A DNA stretch of 11,109 nucleotides from an uncultured Collinsella sp. (lineage in GTDB: Bacteria > Actinomycetota > Coriobacteriia > Coriobacteriales > Coriobacteriaceae): assembly GCA_902465425.1 (NCBI GenBank), contig CABQNA010000034.1, positions 1 to 11,109 of the forward strand. Reading direction: 5' to 3'. Under the pieces are notes generated by a model. It ran no database searches. It saw only the letters and a list, made by a program, of their open reading frames with translations, and was not told the DNA's origin. Shown here piece by piece: positions 1 through 5,842 of the stretch; the stretch's first letter is position 1; the number at the start of each line of letters is the position of its first letter. The position numbers were made by a program, and so were the translations under genes.

Positions 1-205
1 TCGTCCTCAGTTCTACTTCCGTACCACTGACGTTACCGGTACGGTCAAGCTCCCCGAGGGCACCGAGATGGCTATGCCTGGTGACCACATCACCATCGAG
101 GGCGACCTCATCCACCCGATCGCCATGGAGGAGGGCCTGCGCTTCGCTATCCGCGAGGGTGGCCACACCGTCGGTTCGGGCATCGTCTCCACGATCATTG
201 AGTAA
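1..205 (+). CDS. tuf: Elongation factor Tu, C-terminal fragment (5' end outside window)
   Basis: The reading frame enters from outside the window with its first full codon at position 2 and ends at TAA 203-205, giving 67 visible residues. It begins RPQFYFRTTDVTG, contains EMAMPGDH and ends in GSGIVSTIIE. These are diagnostic of domain III of EF-Tu, the GTPase that delivers aminoacyl-tRNA to the ribosome. The catalytic G domain is not in view. A strong terminator starts 28 bp after the stop, so tuf ends its transcript here instead of running into rpmG. The family assignment is near certain. Whether the genome has more than one tuf copy cannot be judged. Confidence 0.97.
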   Translation, partial: RPQFYFRTTDVTGTVKLPEGTEMAMPGDHITIEGDLIHPIAMEEGLRFAIREGGHTVGSGIVSTIIE

Positions 206-232
206 ATTAGCTCTTTGATATAGCTGACTTAG

Positions 233-267
233 AGAACCCGGCACTTATATGGGTGCCGGGTTCTTTT
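233..267 (+). terminator. Rho-independent terminator of tuf
   Basis: A perfect 12-bp stem pairs AGAACCCGGCAC (233-244) with GTGCCGGGTTCT (253-264) around an 8-nt loop, and a T-rich run follows (261-267). It lies just behind the tuf stop codon. The region from 268 to 409 holds no convincing gene on either strand. Confidence 0.93.
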
Positions 268-409
268 CTGCAATGGATATTGAGCCGTTGCTGGTGTCGA
301 GAGGATCGATAATGGTCCTGGGTGCACCGTCGATTAGATCTCGTTGGCTCCATTGATGTGTTCCAAATATGAATGGGTTCACCGAGAACCAATTGATTCG
401 AGGTTTTCG

Positions 410-437
410 TTGACAGCACTTACGTAGAGCTGATAAA
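410..437 (+). promoter_or_regulatory. Probable sigma70-type promoter for rpmG / tRNA-Trp / secE / nusG
   Basis: A perfect -35 box TTGACA (410-415) is followed after 16 bp by GATAAA (432-437), which matches 4 of 6 bases of the -10 consensus. An alternative -10, TAAAGT (435-440), would need a 19-bp spacer. The site lies after the tuf terminator and about 50 bp before the rpmG start, where a new promoter is required. No operator is apparent. Confidence 0.6.
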
Positions 438-484
438 GTATCAACTCGTGCCCGTACGGGGCGGAAATGAAAGGTTCAGGATAC

Positions 485-634
485 ATGCGTACTCTAGTTA
501 CTCTTGCGTGCACTGAGTGCAAGCGCCGCAACTATACGACCACCAAGAACAAGTCGACCATGCCTGATCGTATGGAGATTAAGAAGTATTGCCCCTGGTG
601 CCGTCACCACACGCTGCACAAAGAGACCCGCTAG
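485..634 (+). CDS. rpmG: 50S ribosomal protein L33 (zinc-binding type)
   Basis: This 49-residue protein starts MRTLVTLACTECKRRNY and is a standard-length L33, a small protein of the large ribosomal subunit near the E site. Two CxxC pairs, Cys9/Cys12 (CTEC) and Cys36/Cys39 (CPWC), form a complete zinc ribbon. It is therefore the 'C+' paralogue; zinc-free L33 versions lack these cysteines. The start is ATG 485, with AAAGG at 470-474 ten bases upstream. The stop is TAG 632-634, and tRNA-Trp begins 13 bases later, so the two are almost certainly co-transcribed. Organisms often carry a second, zinc-independent L33 elsewhere, which cannot be checked here. Confidence 0.96.
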   Translation: MRTLVTLACTECKRRNYTTTKNKSTMPDRMEIKKYCPWCRHHTLHKETR

Positions 635-647
635 TCTCTAGTCACAT

Positions 648-723
648 ACGCCAGTAGTTCAATTGGTAGAGCATCGGTCTCCAAAACCGAGTGTTGAGGG
701 TTCGAGTCCTTCCTGGCGTGCCA
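648..723 (+). tRNA. tRNA-Trp (anticodon CCA)
   Basis: A full cloverleaf of 76 nt can be drawn. The acceptor stem ACGCCAG (648-654) pairs with CTGGCGT (713-719), with discriminator G720 and an encoded CCA end at 721-723. The D stem is GTTC/GAGC (657-660 with 669-672). The anticodon stem is TCGGT/ACCGA (674-678 with 686-690), with loop CTCCAAA and anticodon CCA at 681-683. The T stem is GAGGG/CCTTC around TTCGAGT (696-712). G720 as discriminator and the CCA anticodon both fit tryptophan. The gene sits between rpmG and secE, a conserved arrangement in many bacteria. Confidence 0.98.
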
Positions 724-732
724 GTCATTATT

Positions 733-763
733 CCGTAAGCTCCCAATTGGGGGCTTACGGTTT
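733..763 (+). terminator. Hairpin after tRNA-Trp, possible weak terminator or processing signal
   Basis: CCGTAAGCTCCC (733-744) pairs with GGGGGCTTACGG (749-760), 12 bp with one G-U pair and a 4-nt AATT loop. Only three T residues follow, so termination would be partial at best. The hairpin may help form the tRNA 3' end or lower read-through into secE. SecE and NusG are needed in smaller amounts than tRNA and L33. Confidence 0.55.
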
Positions 764-799
764 ACTCATGTATAAGCGCATTGCGCGGAGGTAACCCAA

Positions 800-1138
800 A
801 TGGCCAACAAGAAGAACAAGAAGAAGGCTCAGCAGCAGGCGCCTGCCAACAACGCTGCCGCCAACTCCAAGGTTGAGGCCAAGAAGGCCGTTGCCAAGAA
901 GAACGAGAAGGCTGCGAAGTCCAAGAAGAACGAGAAGCCTGGTTTCTTCGCCCGCACCAAGAAGTATTTCGCTTCGGTCAAGTCCGAGATGAAGCGTGTC
1001 ACGTGGCCCGATAAGAAGGAGCTCGTGAACTACTCGGTTGTCGTTTGCGCTTCTCTGGTCGTCGTCGGCGTCGTCATCGCTCTGCTCGATGCTGGCTTTG
1101 GCGAGGCTCTTGCTCTGTTCTCTGGATTGAGGGGCTAA
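800..1138 (+). CDS. secE: Preprotein translocase subunit SecE
   Basis: This 112-residue protein is the small clamp subunit of the SecYEG protein-export channel in the cytoplasmic membrane. The first 46 residues or so form a low-complexity Lys/Ala/Asn-rich cytoplasmic extension. The conserved SecE core follows: an amphipathic segment FFARTKKYFASVKSEMKRVTWP (49-70, shown here only by its family motif KRVTWP at 65-70), the conserved turn DKKEL, and one membrane helix at about 78-98. The start is ATG 800, with a good Shine-Dalgarno GGAGGT at 787-792, seven bases upstream. The nusG start lies three bases after the stop, so the two are translated together. The single-helix form is the usual one outside Enterobacteria. 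Confidence 0.96.
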   Translation: MANKKNKKKAQQQAPANNAAANSKVEAKKAVAKKNEKAAKSKKNEKPGFFARTKKYFASVKSEMKRVTWPDKKELVNYSVVVCASLVVVGVVIALLDAGFGEALALFSGLRG

Positions 1139-1141
1139 ACC

Positions 1142-1678
1142 ATGTCTAAGCGTTGGTACGTCGTTCACACTTACTCTGGATACGAGAACCGCGTTAAGTC
1201 CGATCTCGAGCATCGCATCGAGACCATGGGCATGCAGGACCGTATCTTTGATATCGAGATTCCTATGGAGCGCGTCACTGAGATTAAAGAGGGTGGCAAG
1301 CGCGAGACCAAGGATTCCAAGATTTTCCCGGGTTATGTCCTGGTTCGCATGGAGATGGATGACGATGCTTGGACGTGTGTTCGCAACACGCCTGGCGTCA
1401 CCGGTTTCCTGGGCGGCAATGGCAAGCCCGCTCCGCTTTCCCGCGACGAGTACAATAAGATGACTCGTCGTCCCGGTAAGGGCGATTCGCCCAAGCGTAC
1501 GTCGGTTGATATTGAGGTCGGTACGTCCGTCCGCGTCACCGATGGCCCGCTTACCGACTTTGATGGCAAGGTCTCCGAGGTTAACACCGAGGCTGGCAAG
1601 CTCAAGGTCACGCTAATGATCTTTGGCCGCGAGACGCCGGTCGAGCTCGACTTTAACCAGGTCGCTGTCATCGCTTAA
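1142..1678 (+). CDS. nusG: Transcription termination/antitermination factor NusG
   Basis: This 178-residue protein is a full-length NusG, which binds RNA polymerase and links it to Rho or to the leading ribosome. The N-terminal NGN domain (about 1-105) begins KRWYVVHTYSGYENRV and includes KIFPGYVLVRMEMDDDAW and the conserved RNTPGVTGFLG. After a linker, the C-terminal KOW domain (about 125-178) contains GTSVRVTDGPLTDFDGKV. No insertion between the domains is present. The start is ATG 1142, with GAGGGG at 1129-1134 seven bases upstream, lying across the end of secE. The 120 bp between nusG and rplK show no clear terminator or promoter, so read-through into rplK is likely. Confidence 0.97.
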   Translation: MSKRWYVVHTYSGYENRVKSDLEHRIETMGMQDRIFDIEIPMERVTEIKEGGKRETKDSKIFPGYVLVRMEMDDDAWTCVRNTPGVTGFLGGNGKPAPLSRDEYNKMTRRPGKGDSPKRTSVDIEVGTSVRVTDGPLTDFDGKVSEVNTEAGKLKVTLMIFGRETPVELDFNQVAVIA

Positions 1679-1798
1679 GTTTTCGTCCGTTCGCGCGAGC
1701 GTGCTTCTTCTGTGACTGCTCATCTCAGGAGTGCTTCTAACACGTGCGTGCTTACGATATAGCAAGTACTTCACACTCGTGATTCGAAAGGAATGACC

Positions 1799-2227
1799 AT
1801 GGCTGAGAAGAAGGTTGCCAACGTCATTAAGCTCCAGATTCCTGCTGGTGCAGCTAACCCCGCTCCTCCCGTCGGCCCCGCCCTGGGCGCTGCTGGCGTG
1901 AACATCATGCAGTTCTGCCAGGCCTTTAACGCCGAGACGCAGGACAAGAAGGGCGACATCATCCCCGTTGAGATCTCTGTCTACGAGGATAAGTCCTTCT
2001 CCTTCATCACCAAGACCCCGCCGGCGGCCCACCTCATCAAGAAGGAGCTGAACCTCAAGTCTGGTTCCGCTAAGCCCCAGGCCGACAAGGTTGGTCAGCT
2101 CTCCCAGGAGCAGCTCACCAAGATCGCCGAGATCAAGATGCCGGACCTCAATGCCAACGACATTGACGCCGCTAAGAAGATCATCGCCGGTACCGCCCGT
2201 TCCATGGGCGTCCTCATCGCTGAGTAG
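1799..2227 (+). CDS. rplK: 50S ribosomal protein L11
   Basis: This is L11, which binds the GTPase-associated region of 23S rRNA. Its N-terminal domain carries the conserved proline-rich helix (PAGAANPAPPVGPALGAAGV), and its C-terminal RNA-binding domain has GDIIPVEISVYEDKSF and ends GTARSMGVLI. ATG 1799 is preferred, giving 142 residues starting MAEKKVANVIK. AAAGGA ends at 1792, six bases before this ATG, but directly abuts the in-frame ATG at 1793, which would add two residues. Length and content are standard for the family. It precedes rplA in the usual L11 operon order. Confidence 0.97.
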   Translation: MAEKKVANVIKLQIPAGAANPAPPVGPALGAAGVNIMQFCQAFNAETQDKKGDIIPVEISVYEDKSFSFITKTPPAAHLIKKELNLKSGSAKPQADKVGQLSQEQLTKIAEIKMPDLNANDIDAAKKIIAGTARSMGVLIAE

Positions 2228-2245
2228 CGATTTCTTATGGTAACG

Positions 2246-2294
2246 ACGGGTGCTCCGACCGGGGCGCCCGTTAAATGTGTGCAATAGGGCACAC
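2246..2294 (+). promoter_or_regulatory. Two tandem hairpins in the rplK-rplA gap
   Basis: The first hairpin pairs ACGGGTGCTCC (2246-2256) with GGGGCGCCCGT (2261-2271) around a GACC loop, 11 bp with two G-U pairs. The second pairs GTGTGC (2277-2282) with GCACAC (2289-2294) around a 6-nt loop. Neither has a real T tract, so simple termination is unlikely. They precede the proposed L1 site and may be RNA processing or stability elements, or part of a larger leader fold. Confidence 0.5.
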
Positions 2295-2301
2295 GATACG
2301 A

Positions 2302-2331
2302 TGTGGGAGGGCTCACGCCCGTTTAACCACA
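2302..2331 (+). promoter_or_regulatory. Probable ribosomal protein L1 binding site (autoregulatory) in the rplA leader
   Basis: The RNA folds into two short stems separated by an asymmetric internal loop. The lower stem TGTGG (2302-2306) pairs with CCACA (2327-2331). The internal loop has GA (2307-2308) on one side and GTTTAA (2321-2326) on the other. The upper stem GGGC (2309-2312) pairs with GCCC (2317-2320) around a 4-nt loop. This two-stem layout with a 2-nt and a 6-nt strand matches the L1 recognition element of 23S rRNA and its known mRNA mimics. The rplA Shine-Dalgarno AGGAGGT (2331-2337) starts at the base of the stem. L1 bound here would block initiation, giving feedback control of L1. 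The match is by eye. Confidence 0.62.
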
Positions 2332-2344
2332 GGAGGTAATGCAC

Positions 2345-3052
2345 ATGGCTAAGCATGGTAAGAGCTATAACGCCGCTGCCGAGAAGATCGACCGCGCCAC
2401 GCTCTACACCCCCCTTCAGGCTGCCAAGCTCATCAAGGAGCTCGATACCGCCAAGTTCGACGAGACCGTCGAGGCCCACTTCCGTCTGGGCATCGATACT
2501 CGTAAGGCTGACCAGAACATCCGTGGTTCCATCTCCCTGCCTCACGGCACCGGCAAGACCGTTCGTGTTGCCGTCTTCGCCGAGGGCGAGAAGGCCCGCG
2601 AGGCCGAGGCTGCCGGCGCCGACATCATCGGTTCCGATGAGTTCGTCGCCCAGATTCAGAAGGGCGAGATCAACTTCGACGCGGCTATCGCTACGCCGAA
2701 CATGATGGCCAAGGTTGGCCGCATCGGTAAGATCCTTGGTCCCCGTGGCCTCATGCCGAACCCCAAGCTCGGTACTGTGACCATGGACGTCGCCAAGATG
2801 GTCTCCGAGCTCAAGGCTGGCCGCGTTGAGTACCGCGCCGACCGCTACGGCATCTGCCACGTGCCCCTGGGCAAGAAGTCCTTCTCTGAGCAGCAGCTCG
2901 TTGAGAACTACGCTGCCCTGTACACCGAGATTCTGCGCGTCAAGCCCTCTTCTGCTAAGGGCAAGTACGTCAAGTCCATCTCCGTGTCTTCCACCATGGG
3001 CCCTGGCGTCAAGGTCGATCCCGCTGTCCAGCGTGACTTCCTGGCTGAGTAA
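2345..3052 (+). CDS. rplA: 50S ribosomal protein L1
   Basis: The 235-residue protein is L1, which forms the mobile L1 stalk of the large subunit beside the E site and assists release of deacylated tRNA. Family markers include AAKLIKELDTAKFDETVEAH near the start and the strongly conserved IGKILGPRGLMPNPKLGTV in the middle. The C-terminal part runs GRVEYRADRYG through GPGVKVDPA. ATG 2345 (MAKHGKSYN) is preferred because AGGAGGT at 2331-2337 lies seven bases upstream. The in-frame ATG at 2339 would leave only one base. A putative L1 binding structure sits directly before the Shine-Dalgarno. rplJ and rplL, which often follow in the same operon, are absent; a terminator ends the block. Confidence 0.97.
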   Translation: MAKHGKSYNAAAEKIDRATLYTPLQAAKLIKELDTAKFDETVEAHFRLGIDTRKADQNIRGSISLPHGTGKTVRVAVFAEGEKAREAEAAGADIIGSDEFVAQIQKGEINFDAAIATPNMMAKVGRIGKILGPRGLMPNPKLGTVTMDVAKMVSELKAGRVEYRADRYGICHVPLGKKSFSEQQLVENYAALYTEILRVKPSSAKGKYVKSISVSSTMGPGVKVDPAVQRDFLAE

Positions 3053-3088
3053 CTGCTAGTTACTGCCTGAGCAAAGCAAGCATTGCTA

Positions 3089-3127
3089 AAGAAACCCGGT
3101 TCCGCCTCGTGTGGGACCGGGTTTCTT
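3089..3127 (+). terminator. Rho-independent terminator of the rplK-rplA transcript
   Basis: AAGAAACCCGGTTCC (3089-3103) pairs with GGGACCGGGTTTCTT (3113-3127) in a 15-bp stem with one T-G pair and a 9-nt loop. The 3' arm ends in TTTCTT. It sits 36 bp after rplA, at the boundary with the convergent minus-strand genes. Confidence 0.9.
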
Positions 3128-3140
3128 GCTATCGCGTGCC

Positions 3141-3181
3141 AAAACCACCTTAAAGGGGTCAGCGTCCCCTTTGAGGTGGTT
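3141..3181 (-). repeat. Palindromic element 1; likely terminator of the metallophosphoesterase transcript
   Basis: AACCACCTTAAAGGGG (3143-3158) pairs with CCCCTTTGAGGTGGTT (3166-3181), 16 bp with one T-G pair, around a 7-nt loop. Read on the minus strand, the hairpin is followed by TTTT, as in an intrinsic terminator. Two bases of the TAA stop of the minus-strand gene (3180-3182) belong to the stem. Its layout recurs at 5841, 8856 and 8911, in the opposite orientation, so it appears to be a member of a dispersed repeat family. Confidence 0.8.
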
Positions 3182-3890
3182 ACCAGGGTGTTCTGGCGGT
3201 TGAGGACTCTATGGCTTCGTGGCGTTTGAGCTCGCGGCGCATGGTTTGTGAGTTGAGCCAAGCTGCTTGCCAGCCGCGGATGGGGTAGTGCGTCTGGTCG
3301 AGCTCAAACTGCGTATAGCCGCAGGCGTTGATGATCGTCGTTCCACACACATGCTGACGCTCGCGCTGAAAATCGCAACCGTAGCTTTGGTGCACATGCC
3401 CGTGCACCATGTAGTCGGGATTCCAGGATTCGAGTGCTGTGTTAAAGCACTCGAATCCTCGATGCGGCAGATCGTCCAGATCACCCATACCGGCGGCGGG
3501 TGCATGGGTAAGCAGAATGTCGCACCCGCCGACCATCCTAACCTTACGCGACAGCTTACGCATGCGCTTGGACATCTCGCGTTCGGTGTACATGTTGGCG
3601 CCGTCGCGATAACGCATGGACCCGCCAAGGCCCGCAATGCGAATCCCTCGGTACGTGTACACGCTGTCTTCCACGCAGATACATCCGCCCGGTGCATGAC
3701 GTGCGTAGCGGTCATCGTGATTGCCGCGCACGTAGATGAGCGGTTTGTTGATGACCGTAACCAAAAACTCAAGATAGTCCGGGTCCAGATCGCCGGCGGA
3801 CAAAATCAGGTCGACTCCCTCAAAGCGTTCCTTGCGAAAGCACTCCCAAAGACATCGTTCTTCGGTATCGGCTATGGCAAGGATTTTCAT
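3180..3890 (-). CDS. Calcineurin-like metallophosphoesterase
   Basis: The 236-residue protein has the ordered motifs of a binuclear-metal phosphoesterase: AIADTE (D8), SAGDLD (D34), RGNHDD (N57, H58), LTHAP (H129) and HGHVH (163-167). The usual DxH of motif I reads D8-T9-E10, so glutamate replaces a metal-ligand histidine. GLGGSMRY (88-93) and DDLPHRGFE (139-147) are other recognisable stretches. There is no signal peptide, so it is cytoplasmic. Possible substrates include phosphodiesters such as cyclic nucleotides, but the sequence does not tell. ATG 3890 overlaps the TGA of the Bmp-domain gene (ATGA, 3887-3890), implying translational coupling and a shared pathway. Its stop codon lies inside palindromic element 1. 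Confidence 0.85.
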   Translation of the reverse strand: MKILAIADTEERCLWECFRKERFEGVDLILSAGDLDPDYLEFLVTVINKPLIYVRGNHDDRYARHAPGGCICVEDSVYTYRGIRIAGLGGSMRYRDGANMYTEREMSKRMRKLSRKVRMVGGCDILLTHAPAAGMGDLDDLPHRGFECFNTALESWNPDYMVHGHVHQSYGCDFQRERQHVCGTTIINACGYTQFELDQTHYPIRGWQAAWLNSQTMRRELKRHEAIESSTARTPW

Positions 3891-5017
3891 AGGGCAGGGA
3901 CTTTCGGCTCATCGTCGAGCTGCGGAATGGTGCCTACCACGTTGTCCGCCAGCCAATTCATCTCGACAATCTGCGTGCTCGGCAGCGGAGGGAAGCCTTC
4001 GATCTGTACCACGCCGTTCTGGCTGTGGAGCTCGCCGCCAAAGGGGTTGATGGATCCCTCAACAATGCCGTTGCGGAGCAACTGCACGAGTTTGCGCGTT
4101 TGGTAGGGTAGGCCCGGAGCGTAACGGATGTCGATAACGCCGGAGCTCATGCCATACCAGTAGTTGACGGCGCGCACTTGGTTGTCGTCGCTGGTCTCGT
4201 CCCATGTGCCGTGCAGAAGGCTTTTCACGATAAGCTCGTAGTAGCGCCCCCAGTTCCAGACGGGCATGGCGATGCCGGTAACCTTGCCATCGACCAAGCG
4301 GTGAAGCCCGTAGGCGGTGGGATCTTCCAGCGACTTTGACATATCGGCGCCGGTCATGACGCTCACGCCTTCGCGGCACATGGCTTCGGCAAGACCACCG
4401 GCGGGAACATCGCCCCAGGTGAGGATGACCTGCGCGCGCGGGTCGAGCAGCGAGGCGCCAATCGCAAAGGCGTTGATCTCGCTGAGTGCGCCCGAGGCGA
4501 AGACCGACGCGTGGTAACCGATGCGGTGGTTGTCCGCCATGCTGGCCGCAAGGGCGCCCAGCAGAAACTTGGCTTCGTACATCTTGCCAAAGTACGAACG
4601 GACGCTTTGATGGGGAAGGCCGATAGAGCAGTTGAGGAACCGAACCCGGGGATACTCAACGGCAGCCCTGAGCGTGTATTCCATCAGGCGGTGCGAGGTC
4701 GAGAAGATGACGTTTGCTCCATGTTTGACAGCCGTTTCCACGGCGGCGTAGAACACATCCGGATCGTGACAGTCCTCGAACGCCTCGGTGCGCACGATAC
4801 CGCCAAAGTGCTCATCGAGATACTGACGCCCTTGGTCGTGCAGGCTGTCCCAGCTCGACGTCGCACAGGGGAACTCATGGATAAAGGCGATGCGCAGGGG
4901 GTTGGCCGTCGAGTAGACGGTCTTGCCCATAAAGAAGTTGAGCACGCCAGAGGTGGACTTGGCGGGCGTCTCCTCCTCGTCGACGCTCGACCTTGTCCTC
5001 GTCATTTTTGCCGGCAA
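3887..5017 (-). CDS. Bmp/Med-family substrate-binding domain protein; probably the 3' part of a frameshifted fusion gene
   Basis: From about residue 40 (LRIAFIHEFP) onward this frame encodes a Bmp (basic membrane protein / Med) fold, the family of nucleoside-binding lipoproteins of ABC importers. Markers are YFGKMYEAKFLLGALAAS (142-159), IGYHASVFASGALSEINAFA (166-185), VILTWGDVP (197-205) and GIAMPVWNWG (248-257). There is no signal peptide or lipobox, so it should be cytoplasmic, perhaps sensing a nucleoside-like ligand (inference). The only start available at 5017 is TTG with no Shine-Dalgarno, and the first codons (AGG, ACA, AGG) are unlike the rest. Together these suggest the frame is normally entered from the upstream ParB-like frame. 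Its end overlaps the metallophosphoesterase by ATGA. Confidence 0.8.
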   Translation of the reverse strand: MPAKMTRTRSSVDEEETPAKSTSGVLNFFMGKTVYSTANPLRIAFIHEFPCATSSWDSLHDQGRQYLDEHFGGIVRTEAFEDCHDPDVFYAAVETAVKHGANVIFSTSHRLMEYTLRAAVEYPRVRFLNCSIGLPHQSVRSYFGKMYEAKFLLGALAASMADNHRIGYHASVFASGALSEINAFAIGASLLDPRAQVILTWGDVPAGGLAEAMCREGVSVMTGADMSKSLEDPTAYGLHRLVDGKVTGIAMPVWNWGRYYELIVKSLLHGTWDETSDDNQVRAVNYWYGMSSGVIDIRYAPGLPYQTRKLVQLLRNGIVEGSINPFGGELHSQNGVVQIEGFPPLPSTQIVEMNWLADNVVGTIPQLDDEPKVPAL

Positions 5018-5786
5018 TGACCAGCTCGCGCCAGATCTTGCACAGGCGGTTTACGACGATATCCGTCGGCGTATCCAGCAGGCGGTCCTGGTTGTACACA
5101 TTGAGGTAGACGAGCATGGCGTCGGCGGGCGTAATGTCCAGGTGATCGCCGCCTGCGCGAAGGTAGGCACGCTTAAAGAGCAGGAAAGTGTGGCGCAGGT
5201 AGTCGACCTTTTTCTGCGGCCATTTTTCGATAAGGTTCTGACCGAGCATCTTGGCGAGCGTCTCGTAGCTTCCCTCACGCGAGAACACGATCTCGTATAG
5301 GGGGCAGACGCGCCAAAACGCGCAGAACTCGCCGTACAGGCGGCTTTCGACGGAATCCCATGTGCCGGGGTAGAGACGGGTGACCTTGGCCGAAACCGTC
5401 GGGGCGTCTAGGAATTTGAGGACACTGACGCGTTTGTTGCCTTCCTGGACATAGAACCGATGCATGAACTCGGTGACGATGATGGGGTCGCGATAGCCCT
5501 CGGTTACCTGGATGTCGTAGAGGTTGGACCACTTGCGGGCGAACTCGGTGCTAAACGGAAGCAGGGGCATAAAGTTACACGAAAAGGCGGACTGACGGCC
5601 CTTGGTGACCGTGCCGACGACCATTTCGAGCGGAATATCCCTTAGGCCGACATTCTCTCGCTGACCTAAGGGGAGCTGAGCAACCAAACTGTCGAGGTCC
5701 GTAAGGTATGGATGCTCGCTTTGGCTAATGGCGCGTCGACGTCCTTGCTCGCCGCGCTTGCGTGCTTGACGGTAGGCCTCTTCCAT
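4875..5786 (-). CDS. ParB/sulfiredoxin-like domain protein; probably the 5' part of the same gene as the Bmp domain
   Basis: Residues 1 to about 267 are credible coding sequence; the remaining 36 or so are an out-of-frame tail over the Bmp gene. After a basic N-terminus (MEEAYRQARKRGEQGRRR), residues 48-75 read GLRDIPLEMVVGTVTKGRQS and on. Residues 96-126 contain EGYRDPIIV and YVQEGNKRVSVLKFL. The pattern G-x3-PIIV, then a (D/E)G-x-x-R box and VLKFL, resembles the ParB/sulfiredoxin fold, with EGNKR in place of the usual DGhHR. Residues 150-255 are helical and unassigned. ATG 5786 has GGGAG at 5794-5798, seven bases upstream. I have a recollection, unverified, of similar ParB-like plus Bmp proteins in Firmicutes as single chains. 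Confidence 0.72.
   Translation of the reverse strand: MEEAYRQARKRGEQGRRRAISQSEHPYLTDLDSLVAQLPLGQRENVGLRDIPLEMVVGTVTKGRQSAFSCNFMPLLPFSTEFARKWSNLYDIQVTEGYRDPIIVTEFMHRFYVQEGNKRVSVLKFLDAPTVSAKVTRLYPGTWDSVESRLYGEFCAFWRVCPLYEIVFSREGSYETLAKMLGQNLIEKWPQKKVDYLRHTFLLFKRAYLRAGGDHLDITPADAMLVYLNVYNQDRLLDTPTDIVVNRLCKIWRELVIAGKNDEDKVERRRGGDARQVHLWRAQLLYGQDRLLDGQPPAHRLYP
4975..5012 (-). other. Frameshift junction between the ParB-like and Bmp reading frames
   Basis: On the minus strand the upstream frame reads IAGKNDEDKVE with common codons until about 4986. After that it turns to CGA, CGA, GGA, GGA. The downstream frame, displaced by one base, becomes natural at the same point: GTC GAC GAG GAG GAG from 4984. 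Removing one base near 4985 would join them as ...DEDKVE-VDEEETPAKS.... A five-A run at 5005-5009 is an alternative indel site, but codon use around it favours the upstream frame. Confidence 0.7.
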
Positions 5787-5813
5787 GATGTTGCTCCCTT
5801 AGTCGTTTAAACA

Positions 5814-5842
5814 ACTATATGAACCATGGTACCACGAATGAA
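5814..5842 (-). promoter_or_regulatory. Possible promoter for the ParB-Bmp / phosphoesterase operon
   Basis: On the minus strand TATAGT (5819-5814), 5 of 6 matches to the -10 consensus, lies 17 bp after TTCATT (5842-5837), a poor -35. The site is about 27 bp upstream of the start codon at 5786. The -35 abuts palindromic element 2, which would separate this transcript from mscS. Confidence 0.35.

Noticed and set aside
207..419. 70-codon open frame on the minus strand in the tuf-rpmG gap
   Set aside because: It runs through the tuf terminator and the rpmG -35 box, and its protein is compositionally mixed with no motif.
1700..1755. Three GTGCTT repeats (1701, 1731, 1747) in the nusG-rplK gap
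   Set aside because: They are short, unevenly spaced and without symmetry. Chance in a GC-rich gap is sufficient.
1613..2860. Long open frame of 415 codons on the minus strand across nusG, rplK and rplA
   Set aside because: It is antisense to three certain ribosomal/transcription genes, crosses two intergenic gaps, and its translation is low-complexity Leu/Gly/Asp. It is a by-product of high-GC codon use.
3267..4106. 279-codon open frame on the plus strand
   Set aside because: It is antisense across the metallophosphoesterase and the Bmp gene, both supported by motifs. No domain is visible.
4971..4978. AGGAGGAG next to the frameshift, considered as a stimulator of programmed frameshifting
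   Set aside because: In the known prfB case the Shine-Dalgarno-like element lies upstream of the shift. Here it lies downstream, and no slippery stop codon is present.
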